DNA of 64,000 nt, from NCBI RefSeq assembly GCF_025685575.1, contig NZ_JAGSYD010000003.1:248001-312000 (forward strand). The letters run 5' to 3'. How positions within the stretch are numbered: the first letter of the stretch is position 1; each line of letters starts with the position of its first letter. The notes below the pieces were generated by a model. It did not search any database. It was not told the DNA's origin and was given only the letters and a program-made list of their open reading frames with translations. Positions 41,962-49,201 of the stretch are shown here, piece after piece. The translations under genes and the position numbers were made by a program. Source of the stretch: Granulicella cerasi (GTDB taxonomy: Bacteria > Acidobacteriota > Terriglobia > Terriglobales > Acidobacteriaceae).

Positions 41962-41992
41962 AAAAAGCGGCCCACCATCACTGGCGGGCCGT
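41962..41992 (-). terminator. Terminator after rplK
   Basis: On the minus strand CGGCCCGCCA and TGGTGGGCCG pair (one mismatch) around a GTGA loop, followed by CTTTTTATT, 25 bases after the rplK stop. It ends the secE-nusG-rplK transcript and so separates it from rplA. Confidence 0.85.
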
Positions 41993-42016
41993 TCTTTGCC
42001 TCCGAAGAGGCGGAAG

Positions 42017-42454
42017 TTATGCGACGACGTCGATGCCCATCGAGCGAGCGGTGCCGCGGATGGTCTTCGCTGCGGCTTCGATCGAAGCTGCGTTCATGTC
42101 CGGCATCTTCACCTTGGCGATCTCGATGATCTGAGCTTCGGTGACCTTGCCCTTCTTCTCCGAGTTCGGCTTGCCCGAACCCTTTTCGATGCCAGCGGCC
42201 TTCAGCAGGAGCACGGGAGCCGGCGGCGTCTTCGTGATGAACGAGAACGTGCGGTCCGCGTACACAGTGATCACGACCGGAACGGTCATGCCCTGAACTG
42301 CCGGGTCCTTGCTGGTGCGATCGTTGAACTGCTTGCAGAACTCCATGATGTTGACCTGAGCCTGACCGAGCGCGGGGCCGACGGGGGGTGCAGGAGTTGC
42401 CTTGCCTGCGACGATCTGGAGCTTGACGTAACCAGTGATCTTCTTCGGTGCCAT
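42017..42454 (-). CDS. rplK: 50S ribosomal protein L11
   Basis: 145 residues with the L11 signatures [39 protein letters not shown] and the C-terminal rRNA-binding part ending [12 protein letters not shown]11 binds the GTPase centre of 23S rRNA with L10/L12. It is separated from rplA by a terminator and three plus-strand genes, which is unusual for this normally tight pair. Confidence 0.98.
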   Translation of the reverse strand: MAPKKITGYVKLQIVAGKATPAPPVGPALGQAQVNIMEFCKQFNDRTSKDPAVQGMTVPVVITVYADRTFSFITKTPPAPVLLLKAAGIEKGSGKPNSEKKGKVTEAQIIEIAKVKMPDMNAASIEAAAKTIRGTARSMGIDVVA

Positions 42455-42633
42455 GTTACTTACCTCATTGTGCGCGTCGTACGCGCGAATTTTGTGCTGC
42501 AGGGCCAGGAGTTAGAAGGTCCGGAGAAGCGTCCGGGCTGGTCTCCTGTGTGAAGGACAAGGGCAAATCAAAGTCTGCGAGTTAGCGTCGACAGGTTCTT
42601 TGGATTTGCATTTCGTCCCTCGAATCTCTTTGC

Positions 42634-43299
42634 TTACTCGACTGCCTTTTCGACATTCGAGAAGCTGACTTCGGTAGGAGTCGGACGGCCAAAGATCGAA
42701 ACCATGACCTTGAGGGTCTGCTTGTCTTCGTTGATGTCGTCCACTGCACCGTTGAAGTTGGCAAACGGGCCTTCGGTGATGCGGACCGTCTCCCCCTTCT
42801 CAAACTTGAGCTTGAGACGCGGCTTCTCGCGCGTAACATCCTGGCGGTTCAGCATCGCGCTGACTTCCTGCTCGCTCAGGGCGTTCGGCTGGTCGCCGGT
42901 CTGCAAGAATCCCGTCACGCGCGGCGTGTTCTTCACTACGTGCCAGAGATCATTGTCGAGAGCCATCTCGACGAAAACATAACCCGGCAGGAACACACGA
43001 TCAATCGTGTACTTCTTGCCGTTGCGCATCTCGGTGGTGGGTTCGGTCGGGATCTCGATACGACCGACCTTATCCTCGAGATGGTAAGCGCGAACGCGGC
43101 TTTCGAGCGATTCCTTCACCTTGCGCTCGAAGCCCGAGTACGCATGGATGATGTACCACTTGAAATTCTCGTTGTGCTCCGGAGCCGCTTCTTCAGCTGC
43201 TGCTTCTTCACCGGGCAGAGCGATGTGATCGCCCTCAACCTCACCGGCCATCAGCACTTCCGCTTCGAGATTCTCGTTGTTGTTGAACTCTTCTGCCAT
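42634..43299 (-). CDS. nusG: Transcription elongation/antitermination factor NusG with acidic N-terminal extension
   Basis: 221 residues. The NGN domain starts near residue 46 (FKWYIIHAYSGFERKVKESL) and the KOW domain is at the end (GETVRITEGPFANFNGAVDD). The first ~45 residues are an acidic low-complexity extension (many Glu/Ala) absent from E. coli NusG. NusG binds RNA polymerase beta' and couples it to Rho or the ribosome. It follows secE by 31 bases. Confidence 0.97.
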   Translation of the reverse strand: MAEEFNNNENLEAEVLMAGEVEGDHIALPGEEAAAEEAAPEHNENFKWYIIHAYSGFERKVKESLESRVRAYHLEDKVGRIEIPTEPTTEMRNGKKYTIDRVFLPGYVFVEMALDNDLWHVVKNTPRVTGFLQTGDQPNALSEQEVSAMLNRQDVTREKPRLKLKFEKGETVRITEGPFANFNGAVDDINEDKQTLKVMVSIFGRPTPTEVSFSNVEKAVE

Positions 43300-43330
43300 C
43301 TTGGGTTCTCTCTGAAAAGATCTCGTGAAG

Positions 43331-43588
43331 CTAGCGGGTAGCGTGAATGAAGAGCTTGTCGATCAGCTTGCCGATGCCAAGGTCTACGAGTTCGAAGTAC
43401 GCGGCAAACACAAAAACCGTCGCGATCGTTACGATCGTTCCGTTCTTCACTTCTTCGCGGGTCGGGGTGGCGACCTTTTCCATTTCCGAGCGCGTGTCGC
43501 GCAGGAACTGCATAAAGCGCTGGGGCGCGGAAAGGTGCTGGTCGACTTCGACTTCGGTTTCGTGGGTTTCGACGACTGCGTTCGCCAT
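43331..43588 (-). CDS. secE: Preprotein translocase subunit SecE
   Basis: 85 residues. A cytosolic amphipathic helix (APQRFMQFLRDTRSEMEKVA) with the TPTREEV turn is followed by one membrane segment (~49-72). This is the short one-segment SecE of most bacteria. SecE stabilises SecY in the SecYEG channel. It lies between tRNA-Trp and nusG as in many genomes. The N-terminal ~20 residues are variable. Confidence 0.95.
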   Translation of the reverse strand: MANAVVETHETEVEVDQHLSAPQRFMQFLRDTRSEMEKVATPTREEVKNGTIVTIATVFVFAAYFELVDLGIGKLIDKLFIHATR

Positions 43589-43650
43589 GGTGCTCCTGAA
43601 ACATGCGACGCTTCACTGCTGAAGACGTCCGGGGTGCGCTTAGAAAAGTT

Positions 43651-43726
43651 TGGCAGGGGAGCTCGGATTCGAACCGAGAAGTTCGGTTTTGGAGACCGAC
43701 AGTTTAACCGTTGAGCTTACTCCCCT
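43651..43726 (-). tRNA. tRNA-Trp (CCA)
   Basis: A 76-base cloverleaf including an encoded CCA end. The acceptor stem is AGGGGAG / CTCCCCT, the anticodon loop CTCCAAA gives CCA, and the T arm has GGTTCGAATCC. Position between rpmG and secE is the classical one. Confidence 0.97.
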
Positions 43727-43771
43727 GTGGGAGAACGGACCGAAGCCCGTTCGCTCGCGCTTACAAGGAGT

Positions 43772-43921
43772 TTACTTCGTTTCCTTGTGATCGGTGTGCT
43801 TGCGGCACGTGTTGCAGAACTTCGAAAACTCGAGGCGACCGGTGGTCGTCTTCTTGTTCTTCGTGGTCGAGTAGTTCTTGTTCTTGCACTCGGGGCACTG
43901 CAGAGTGATGATTTCGCGCAT
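43772..43921 (-). CDS. rpmG: 50S ribosomal protein L33
   Basis: 49 residues starting [17 protein letters not shown] and ending [16 protein letters not shown]. Both CxxC pairs (C9/C12 and C36/C39) are kept, so this is the zinc-binding C+ form. The ATG is preceded by ATAGGAGT. It is short and easily missed. It is the first gene of the rpmG-tRNA-Trp-secE-nusG-rplK unit. Upstream lie a small hairpin in the leader (43942-43960) and a promoter candidate. Confidence 0.96.
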   Translation of the reverse strand: MREIITLQCPECKNKNYSTTKNKKTTTGRLEFSKFCNTCRKHTDHKETK

Positions 43922-43941
43922 GTTTTTAGACTCCTATCGTG

Positions 43942-43960
43942 GCCAACCGCTTCGGTTGGC
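43942..43960 (-). promoter_or_regulatory. Hairpin in the rpmG leader
   Basis: Perfect 8-bp stem GCCAACCG / CGGTTGGC with a 3-base loop, 21 bases before the rpmG ATG. Role unknown; possibly translational control. Confidence 0.4.
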
Positions 43961-44079
43961 TAGCAGCGTGGCCGGAGTAGCTCCAAACACGCCGCGACGC
44001 AGGGCTTGAGTCCCCTGCTGACCTTTGTACCTGAGTTTTACTGCTGGAACCGTGCGGTCAGGCTCACGCATGGCTTCAT

Positions 44080-44108
44080 TCATTATCCACGAAAACCGCA
44101 AAAAACAA
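44080..44108 (-). promoter_or_regulatory. Candidate promoter for rpmG-tRNA-Trp-secE-nusG-rplK
   Basis: TTGTTT (44108-44103), 17-base spacer, TAATGA (44085-44080). It begins in the T tract of the aldo/keto reductase terminator, about 160 bases before rpmG. Confidence 0.35.
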
Positions 44109-44133
44109 AAGAGGGCGATGAACGCCCCCTTTC
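44108..44133 (-). terminator. Terminator after the aldo/keto reductase gene
   Basis: On the minus strand AAAGGGGGCG, TTCAT, CGCCCTCTTT with one wobble, followed by TGTTTTTT. It insulates the inserted block from the rpmG operon. Confidence 0.8.
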
Positions 44134-44161
44134 GATGGGATTTTCCCGAGGCATTTGCGCT

Positions 44162-45070
44162 TTAGTGCGCCGTGGTGGAGAGCTTTACCGGCGTCTCCGC
44201 GTAGATGCGATCAAGCTTCGCCAGCACCGCCGGCGAGAGCCCGATGTCCGCCGCGGCGAGGTTCTCGGCAAGGTGCGCCGTCGACGACGTGCCGGGAATC
44301 AGCAGCATGTTTGGCGAGCGGTGCAGCAGCCAGGCCTGCGCCACCTGCATCGGCGTTGCGCCCATTTCGGCAGCGGCCTCGCTCAGCAAGCCCGACTGCA
44401 GCGGCGAGAAGCCGCCTAGCGGGAAGAACGGCACCCAGGCAATGCCCTGTGCGGCCATCGAGTCCAGCAGCGCGTCGTCGGCACGATGCGCGAGGTTATA
44501 GAAGTTCTGCACGCAGACGATCGGCGCAATTTTCTGCGCTGCGGCGATCTGCTCAGCGTTCGCATTGCTGATGCCAATGTGCTTCACCAGCCCCTGCTGC
44601 TGCAACTCGGCGATCGCCTCGATGCCGGGGCGGAAGTCGAAGCCTGCCTGCGGCGCATCGAGTCCGGCGCCGCGCACGTTCACGACATCGAGCGCATCGA
44701 CGCCGAGGTTGCGAAGATTGTCATAGACAGTGCTGTGCAGCAATGCCTTGCTGTGGTCCTGAAACCACTCGCCCTTCATGCCGCGATACGCTCCAACCTT
44801 CGTGACGATCACGAGGTTCTTTGCGTAAGGATGCAGCGCTTCCTTGATGATCTGGTTGACCACATGCGGGCCGTAGAAGTCTGCCGTGTCGATGTGGTCC
44901 ACGCCCGCGTCAACCGCGGCCTGCAACACACGCACGCACGCTGCTCGGTCCTTCGGCGGACCGAAGACATGCGGACCTGCCAGTTGCATGGCGCCGTAGC
45001 CCATGCGGTGCACCGTGAACTCTGTGCCGGGAAAGGTGAACTTCCCTGCCAACTTTGTAGCTTCTGCCAT
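44162..45070 (-). CDS. Aldo/keto reductase family oxidoreductase
   Basis: A 302-residue NADPH-dependent TIM-barrel reductase. The catalytic Asp, Tyr and Lys are visible (D61, Y66 in DTADFYG; K91 in VTKVG). The usual catalytic His position reads DVVNVRG, as in a subgroup of the family. The cofactor-binding end has IPGTSSTAHLAENLAAA. The ATG is preceded by AAAGGAG. It is divergent from a TetR gene with an inverted repeat between them, so it is probably a TetR-controlled detoxification reductase. Substrate is unknown. Confidence 0.92.
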   Translation of the reverse strand: MAEATKLAGKFTFPGTEFTVHRMGYGAMQLAGPHVFGPPKDRAACVRVLQAAVDAGVDHIDTADFYGPHVVNQIIKEALHPYAKNLVIVTKVGAYRGMKGEWFQDHSKALLHSTVYDNLRNLGVDALDVVNVRGAGLDAPQAGFDFRPGIEAIAELQQQGLVKHIGISNANAEQIAAAQKIAPIVCVQNFYNLAHRADDALLDSMAAQGIAWVPFFPLGGFSPLQSGLLSEAAAEMGATPMQVAQAWLLHRSPNMLLIPGTSSTAHLAENLAAADIGLSPAVLAKLDRIYAETPVKLSTTAH

Positions 45071-45097
45071 TTGCTTGCTCCTTTGCCGTCTGGTCGG

Positions 45098-45115
45098 CAT
45101 CTGTATCGTTAGATG
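45098..45115. promoter_or_regulatory. Candidate TetR operator between AKR and TetR genes
   Basis: CATCT-N8-AGATG, a perfect 5-bp dyad in the 73-base divergent spacer. Position and symmetry fit the binding site of the adjacent TetR protein. Confidence 0.45.
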
Positions 45116-45143
45116 AAGAAAGCTTCAGGTTTGGAGTTCGCAT

Positions 45144-45779
45144 TTGCCAGCACTCGTAGCCCCTCTCGAAAAGCAGCGTAAACAGCCGGTCCAGGCGCGT
45201 TCCACGGCCACGGTGGATGCGATCCTCGATGCATGCCTTCAGGTTTTGGTGCGGGTTGGCAAGGAGAAACTGACTACGACCCTGGTTGCGGCGCGCGCAG
45301 GAGTCTCCGTCGGAACGCTCTACCAATACTTCCCCAATAAGCGCTCGCTGCTGCAAGCGACGCTTCGTCTGCATCTGTCGCACGTCAGCCAACTCTTCGT
45401 TTCAGCATGTGCCGCGAATGAAGGACGGCCTCTCTGCGAGATGGTCACGAACGTGGCAACGATCTTCTTCGCCGCGAAGATGAAGCGACCGCAGCAAGGG
45501 CTGGCGTTGTACTCGGTGAGTGCGGACATCGACGGCATTCGACTCACCGAAGATCTCCGCGAGCGCAATGCACAGGCGTTTGAGGCCATGCTGCGCACCT
45601 CGCCGGAAAAGCTGAAGGTGGATGCCGCGCAAGCGGCCTTCATTCTGCAGTCCACGATGATCGGCATCAGCCGCCTTATCCTTGAGGCTCGTATGCCGGC
45701 GAGCGAACATGCGGCGATGCTGGAGCAATTACTCGTGATGCTCTGCGGCTATCTCGACGGTGTGCGTGTAGCGAAGTAA
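45144..45779 (+). CDS. TetR/AcrR family transcriptional regulator
   Basis: A 211-residue repressor. The N-terminal DNA-binding domain is clear (DAILDACLQVLVRVGKEKLT; TTLVAARAGVSVGTLYQYFP; NKRSLLQA) and is followed by a helical ligand-binding part. The TTG start is supported by GGAG nearby. It is divergent from the aldo/keto reductase and probably controls that gene and itself. The ligand is unknown. A bidirectional terminator follows. Confidence 0.92.
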   Translation: MPALVAPLEKQRKQPVQARSTATVDAILDACLQVLVRVGKEKLTTTLVAARAGVSVGTLYQYFPNKRSLLQATLRLHLSHVSQLFVSACAANEGRPLCEMVTNVATIFFAAKMKRPQQGLALYSVSADIDGIRLTEDLRERNAQAFEAMLRTSPEKLKVDAAQAAFILQSTMIGISRLILEARMPASEHAAMLEQLLVMLCGYLDGVRVAK

Positions 45780-45792
45780 GCATCGCAAAGTA

Positions 45793-45826
45793 AAAGGCTG
45801 GCTGCGATCATTCGCAGCCAGCCTTT
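45793..45826. terminator. Bidirectional terminator between TetR and Gly/His-rich genes
   Basis: Perfect 15-bp stem AAAGGCTGGCTGCGA / TCGCAGCCAGCCTTT with a 4-base loop; A and T flanks allow use in both directions. Confidence 0.85.
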
Positions 45827-45836
45827 CGACTAGAGA

Positions 45837-46313
45837 CTAGTGGTGTCCGCCACCACCGCCGCCCATGTGTCCGCCGCCGCCACCACCGGGGTGACCGCCG
45901 CCGGAGAAGCCTCCCATGTGCTCGCCACCAGCCGGGTGGCCAGCGTTGCCGATGTGACCGCGGCCATCGCGCGCCTCATTGCCCTGGAAGTGACCGAAGG
46001 GCTGAGCACCGCGATCCGGGAACGGACCATGGTAGCCGTAGTGCGGGTCGTAGCGGTTATCTACGTGGCCATAGAAGCCATGCGGGCCGTGGAACCACGG
46101 GCCAGCGCCAATGAAAACGCCACTGTTGAACCAGTCCGGACCATAATACCCATACGGAGCGCAGTTATACGGCGCGTAATCGTAGTAACCATAGGGGCAT
46201 CCCGGTTCCACACCAATGCCGACCGAAATCTGTGCTTGTACAGGTGCTGCCGCCACAGACGCGACAAGCGCCGCGCTTACTACCGAAAGTTGTGCCAATC
46301 TTTTTACGAACAT
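45837..46313 (-). CDS. Exported Tyr/Gly/His-rich protein
   Basis: A 158-residue protein with a signal peptide (MFVKRLAQLSVVSAALVASV, cleaved near QAQ). The mature protein is low in complexity: Tyr/Pro/Gly-rich first (YGYYDYAPYNCAPYGYYG), then a His/Gly-rich tail (GGHPGGGGGGHMGGG) ending in two His. It may bind metal or line the outer surface. No family name is recognised. The ATG has GGAGG upstream. Overlapping inverted repeats lie in its promoter region. Confidence 0.8.
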   Translation of the reverse strand: MFVKRLAQLSVVSAALVASVAAAPVQAQISVGIGVEPGCPYGYYDYAPYNCAPYGYYGPDWFNSGVFIGAGPWFHGPHGFYGHVDNRYDPHYGYHGPFPDRGAQPFGHFQGNEARDGRGHIGNAGHPAGGEHMGGFSGGGHPGGGGGGHMGGGGGGHH

Positions 46314-46325
46314 TTGCGAACCTCC

Positions 46326-46355
46326 GTTCACTGTTCATAGGAGTGAACACTGTTC
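46326..46355. promoter_or_regulatory. Overlapping dyads upstream of the Tyr/Gly/His-rich gene
   Basis: GTTCAC-N11-GTGAAC (46326-46348) overlaps GAAC-ACT-GTTC (46345-46355); ACTGTTC also occurs twice in direct orientation. Likely an operator. The inner dyad resembles LexA-type GAAC/GTTC half-sites but has a 3-base instead of 4-base spacer. Confidence 0.4.
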
Positions 46356-46413
46356 GTACAAGGTTGTTTCGGAAGAAGCGATTACCGCTACCGCGTTCGC
46401 TTTGACGAGACCG

Positions 46414-46782
46414 CTACCTCTTGCGTGCGGCGCGCTTCTGCGCTTTCGCTACGGCTGCGGATTGAATGTTCAACGCATTCACGATCGCACCAATCAACCC
46501 AGGGTAAAGCGCATCCACTTCAACGCAGCGCGAGGTGTTTTGCACCTCCACGCCGCGGCGCTCGCTGCGAATCAACCCGGCTTCCCGCAGGATCTTGAAG
46601 TGCTGCGAGAGCGTGGACTTCGGAATCGGCTTCTGCAGCACATGCGCGAAGGACGAGCAGTTCTGCGAACACGTCTGCTCCGAGAGGTCCGCCAGAATCG
46701 CCACCCGGACGGGATCAGCGAGCGCATGCAGAATCGCTTCCACAGGCACATCGGCGATCTCGGGATGGAAGAGCGGACGCAT
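46414..46782 (-). CDS. ArsR/SmtB-type winged-helix repressor
   Basis: A 122-residue regulator. The winged helix is clear (LHALADPVRVAILADLSEQ; IPKSTLSQHFKILREAGLIRSER). A C-x3-C pair (TCSQNC, about residues 37-41) precedes the recognition region and could sense thiols or metals, though it is not the classical ArsR CVC motif. The C-terminus is Lys/Arg/Ala-rich. It is divergent from an SDR gene with a CTTTCA/TGAAAG dyad between the starts, so it probably represses that gene. Confidence 0.9.
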   Translation of the reverse strand: MRPLFHPEIADVPVEAILHALADPVRVAILADLSEQTCSQNCSSFAHVLQKPIPKSTLSQHFKILREAGLIRSERRGVEVQNTSRCVEVDALYPGLIGAIVNALNIQSAAVAKAQKRAARKR

Positions 46783-46800
46783 CGTTCTCTTATCTTAGAG

Positions 46801-46818
46801 CTTTCAACGCACTGAAAG
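46801..46818. promoter_or_regulatory. Candidate ArsR operator between ArsR and SDR genes
   Basis: CTTTCA-N6-TGAAAG, a perfect 6-bp dyad 19 bases upstream of the ArsR start. Typical size and place for ArsR-type control. Confidence 0.5.
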
Positions 46819-46919
46819 ATTCTTTGTTCATTATTCCCGAACTATTGAATCTTGCACCGCGAGCGCCACATCACATTCCACGAACGCAGCAGAAAGCTCG
46901 CCGTTCGAGGAGAAGAGTC

Positions 46920-47651
46920 ATGGGAAAGCTTGAAGGAAAAGTAGCCGTCATCACCGCCGCCACGTCAGGCATGGCGCTCGCCACCGCAAAGCGCTTCGTG
47001 GAAGAGGGCGCTTACGTCTTCATCACGGGCCGTCGGCAGGATGCGCTCGATAAGGCCGTCCAGGAGATTGGCCGCAACGTCACCGGTGTGCAGGGCGATG
47101 CCAGCAACCTCGCCGACCTCGACCGCCTCTATGCAACCGTGAAGAGTGAGAAGGGCCACATCGACGTTCTCTTTGCCAGCGCGGGACGCGGTGAGTTCAA
47201 GCTGCTGACCGACGTCACCGAAGAGCATTTCGACGAGACCTTCGACCTGAACGTACGCGGTACGCTCTTCACCGTGCAGAAGGCGCTTCCGCTCTTCCGC
47301 GACGGCGGATCCATCATCCTGAACGGCTCGATCGCCGGCATCAAGGGAACGCCACAGTTCGGCGTCTACAGCGCCACCAAGGCCGCAGTCCGATCCTTTG
47401 CACGCACCTGGTTGGTGGAATTGAAGGATCGCAACATTCGCGTCAACGTCCTGAGCCCCGGACCGATCGACACCGCCGCACTCTCCCCGCTCGGTGACGA
47501 CTTCAAGGCCGCCATGGCCTCGCAGGTGCCGCTCGGCCGCCTCGGCAAGTCGGAAGAAATCGCCAGCGTCGCCCTCTTCCTCGGCTCGAACGAGTCCACC
47601 TTCGTCAACGGCATCGACCTCTTCGTCGACGGCGGCATGGCGCAGATCTAA
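46920..47651 (+). CDS. Short-chain dehydrogenase/reductase (SDR)
   Basis: A 243-residue SDR. The catalytic Ser137, Tyr150 and Lys154 (NGSIAG; GVYSATK) and Asn111 are present, as is SPGPIDTAAL. The cofactor loop is odd: the canonical TGxxxGxG reads T12-A-A-T-S-G-M-A19, with the first and last Gly changed to Ala, and the NNAG motif reads FASAG. It may still bind NADPH (GRR after strand 2). The ATG has CGAGGAGAAG upstream. It is probably controlled by the divergent ArsR protein. The substrate is unknown. Confidence 0.92.
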   Translation: MGKLEGKVAVITAATSGMALATAKRFVEEGAYVFITGRRQDALDKAVQEIGRNVTGVQGDASNLADLDRLYATVKSEKGHIDVLFASAGRGEFKLLTDVTEEHFDETFDLNVRGTLFTVQKALPLFRDGGSIILNGSIAGIKGTPQFGVYSATKAAVRSFARTWLVELKDRNIRVNVLSPGPIDTAALSPLGDDFKAAMASQVPLGRLGKSEEIASVALFLGSNESTFVNGIDLFVDGGMAQI

Positions 47652-47653
47652 AA

Positions 47654-47698
47654 CCAGTAGCGCCTGAACCTGTAGCGCTTGAACCTGTAGCGCCTGGT
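47654..47698. repeat. 15-bp tandem repeat (3 units)
   Basis: Three 15-bp units with the core GTAGCGC(C/T)TGA start at 47654, 47669 and 47684, directly after the SDR stop. The period equals 7+8 and the words resemble the heptad arrays. The last unit runs into a strong hairpin. Confidence 0.7.
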
Positions 47699-47728
47699 GG
47701 CCGCCTTTCTGTGGCGGTCCATCAGGCG
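47691..47728 (+). terminator. Bulged hairpin after the SDR gene
   Basis: CGCCTG-G-TGG-CCGCC pairs with GGCGG-T-CCA-T-CAGGCG around a short T-rich loop. There is no T tract after it, so termination is only probable. It lies 15 bases before the DUF2252 start and may instead shape that leader. Confidence 0.5.
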
Positions 47729-47742
47729 CGTACACTGGCGCA

Positions 47743-49059
47743 GTGAAGCCATCGACCAAGCTCCCCGATCCCCCACAGGAACGCACCGCGCAAGGCCGCG
47801 CCCATCGCAAGACCATTGCGCGACAACAGCTAACCGAGTGGGATCCCAAGCTACGGAAGCGCGAGCCGCTGTCGCTGCTGGACGCCGCGATGGAAGGCCG
47901 CGTTCCTTCCCTGCTCGCGCTCAAGAATCAACGCATGGCTGCGTCGCCCTTCAGCTTCTTCCGCGGCGCATTGCCGATCATGGCGTACGACCTCTCGCTG
48001 ACGCCGCACACGATCATCGTGAACCAGATCTGCGGCGACGCGCATGTGCAAAATCTCGGCGCCTATGCGGGCGAAGACGGTCGCCTCATCTTCGACATCA
48101 ACGACTTCGACGAAACCACGCGAGCGCCCTTCGAGTGGGACATCAAGCGCCTGGCTACGAGCATTCTGCTTGCAGGCGAGCAAGGCGGCGTGCGATCAGG
48201 CGCACGCTCGACTGCAGTGAGCGCGTTCCTGCGCGAGTACAGCACCTTGATCGTAACGCTCTCTCAATTGCCCGTCATGGAAGTGGCGCGCTACAAGGTG
48301 CATGGCATCGGTAGCGCTCAACCGATCTCCGACATTCTGCGCAAGGCGGAACGCTCGAACCCGCTGCACTCGATGGAACAGTTGCTCGAGCCGAAGACGA
48401 CACGCTTTCGCTCGGAGCCTCCTGTACTGCGGCGCGTGATGGGTGCAGAGCGGCGCGCGGTGCTTGCGGCGCTGCCGATGTATCGCGAGAGTCTCGCGCC
48501 CGAACGACAACACTTCTTCGATCAGTTTCGACCGATTGACGTAGCCTTCAAGGTCGTCGGCACAGGCTCTGTCGGCCTGCGCGACTACTGCATCTTTATG
48601 GAAGGCAATGGCCCTGGTGATCCGCTTTTTCTGCAGATCAAGCAGGAGCACGCCTCGGCCTTCGCGCCGTACTTGCCGGTACCGCGCAAGCGCCTTCGTT
48701 CGGAGCTGCATCAGGGACAGCGCGTCGTAAATGGCCAGCGCAGCATGCAGTTCCAAAGCGATCCGCTGCTCGGCTGGACAAGCATCTCCGGCGAAGAGTA
48801 TCTCGTGCGCCAGTTGAACGACCACAAGGCGACGCTCGATGTCACGACGCTCGACGCCGTAGGCCTGACGGAGTACGCGGAGGTCTGCGGACGCATCCTC
48901 GCGCATGGGCACGCTCGTTCCGGAGATGCCCAGCGCATCGCGGGCTACATCGGCAAGGGCAAAGCGTTCTGCAGCGCGATCTCCGAGTTCGCAGAAGCTT
49001 ACGCAGACCAAAGCGTTGCTGACTGGAAGCTGTTGAAGCAGCGGCAGAAGAAGAAGTAA
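47743..49059 (+). CDS. DUF2252 family protein
   Basis: A 438-residue DUF2252 protein. Conserved stretches include SPFSFFRGA, CGDAHVQNLGAYAGEDGR, FDINDFDETTRAPFEWD and a distant LRDYCIFMEG. The GDAH and DxNDFD segments resemble the catalytic and metal motifs of kinase-like (aminoglycoside phosphotransferase) folds, but activity has not been assigned to my knowledge. The GTG start fits the leader length. It stands alone before tuf. Confidence 0.87.
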   Translation: MKPSTKLPDPPQERTAQGRAHRKTIARQQLTEWDPKLRKREPLSLLDAAMEGRVPSLLALKNQRMAASPFSFFRGALPIMAYDLSLTPHTIIVNQICGDAHVQNLGAYAGEDGRLIFDINDFDETTRAPFEWDIKRLATSILLAGEQGGVRSGARSTAVSAFLREYSTLIVTLSQLPVMEVARYKVHGIGSAQPISDILRKAERSNPLHSMEQLLEPKTTRFRSEPPVLRRVMGAERRAVLAALPMYRESLAPERQHFFDQFRPIDVAFKVVGTGSVGLRDYCIFMEGNGPGDPLFLQIKQEHASAFAPYLPVPRKRLRSELHQGQRVVNGQRSMQFQSDPLLGWTSISGEEYLVRQLNDHKATLDVTTLDAVGLTEYAEVCGRILAHGHARSGDAQRIAGYIGKGKAFCSAISEFAEAYADQSVADWKLLKQRQKKK

Positions 49060-49124
49060 GTGGCGGCCTGCAAAATCTATCCCGCGATGCGTTACCCGCG
49101 CGATCAATCGACCTCCCAACACGC

Positions 49125-49156
49125 ACGAAGGCCACCGATTTCTCGGTGGCCTTCGT
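49125..49156. terminator. Bidirectional terminator between DUF2252 and tuf
   Basis: Perfect 14-bp stem ACGAAGGCCACCGA / TCGGTGGCCTTCGT with a TTTC loop (GAAA on the minus strand). Confidence 0.85.
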
Positions 49157-49162
49157 GGTTTG

Positions 49163-49190
49163 CTGGGCCCTGGGCCCTAAGCCCTGGACC
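49163..49190. repeat. Heptad tandem repeat, locus D (4 units)
   Basis: CTGGGCC, CTGGGCC, CTAAGCC, CTGGACC with an exact 7-bp period and a partial fifth unit, between the terminator and the tuf stop. Confidence 0.7.
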
Positions 49191-49201
49191 CTGCCGTTGC
49201 C

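Noticed and set aside
46345..46355. LexA box
   Set aside because: GAAC and GTTC are spaced by 3 bases instead of 4 and the adjacent gene is not an SOS type; left as an unspecific dyad.
47654..47698. Possible CRISPR array
   Set aside because: Units are 15 bp, contiguous and without spacers; no cas genes are present.
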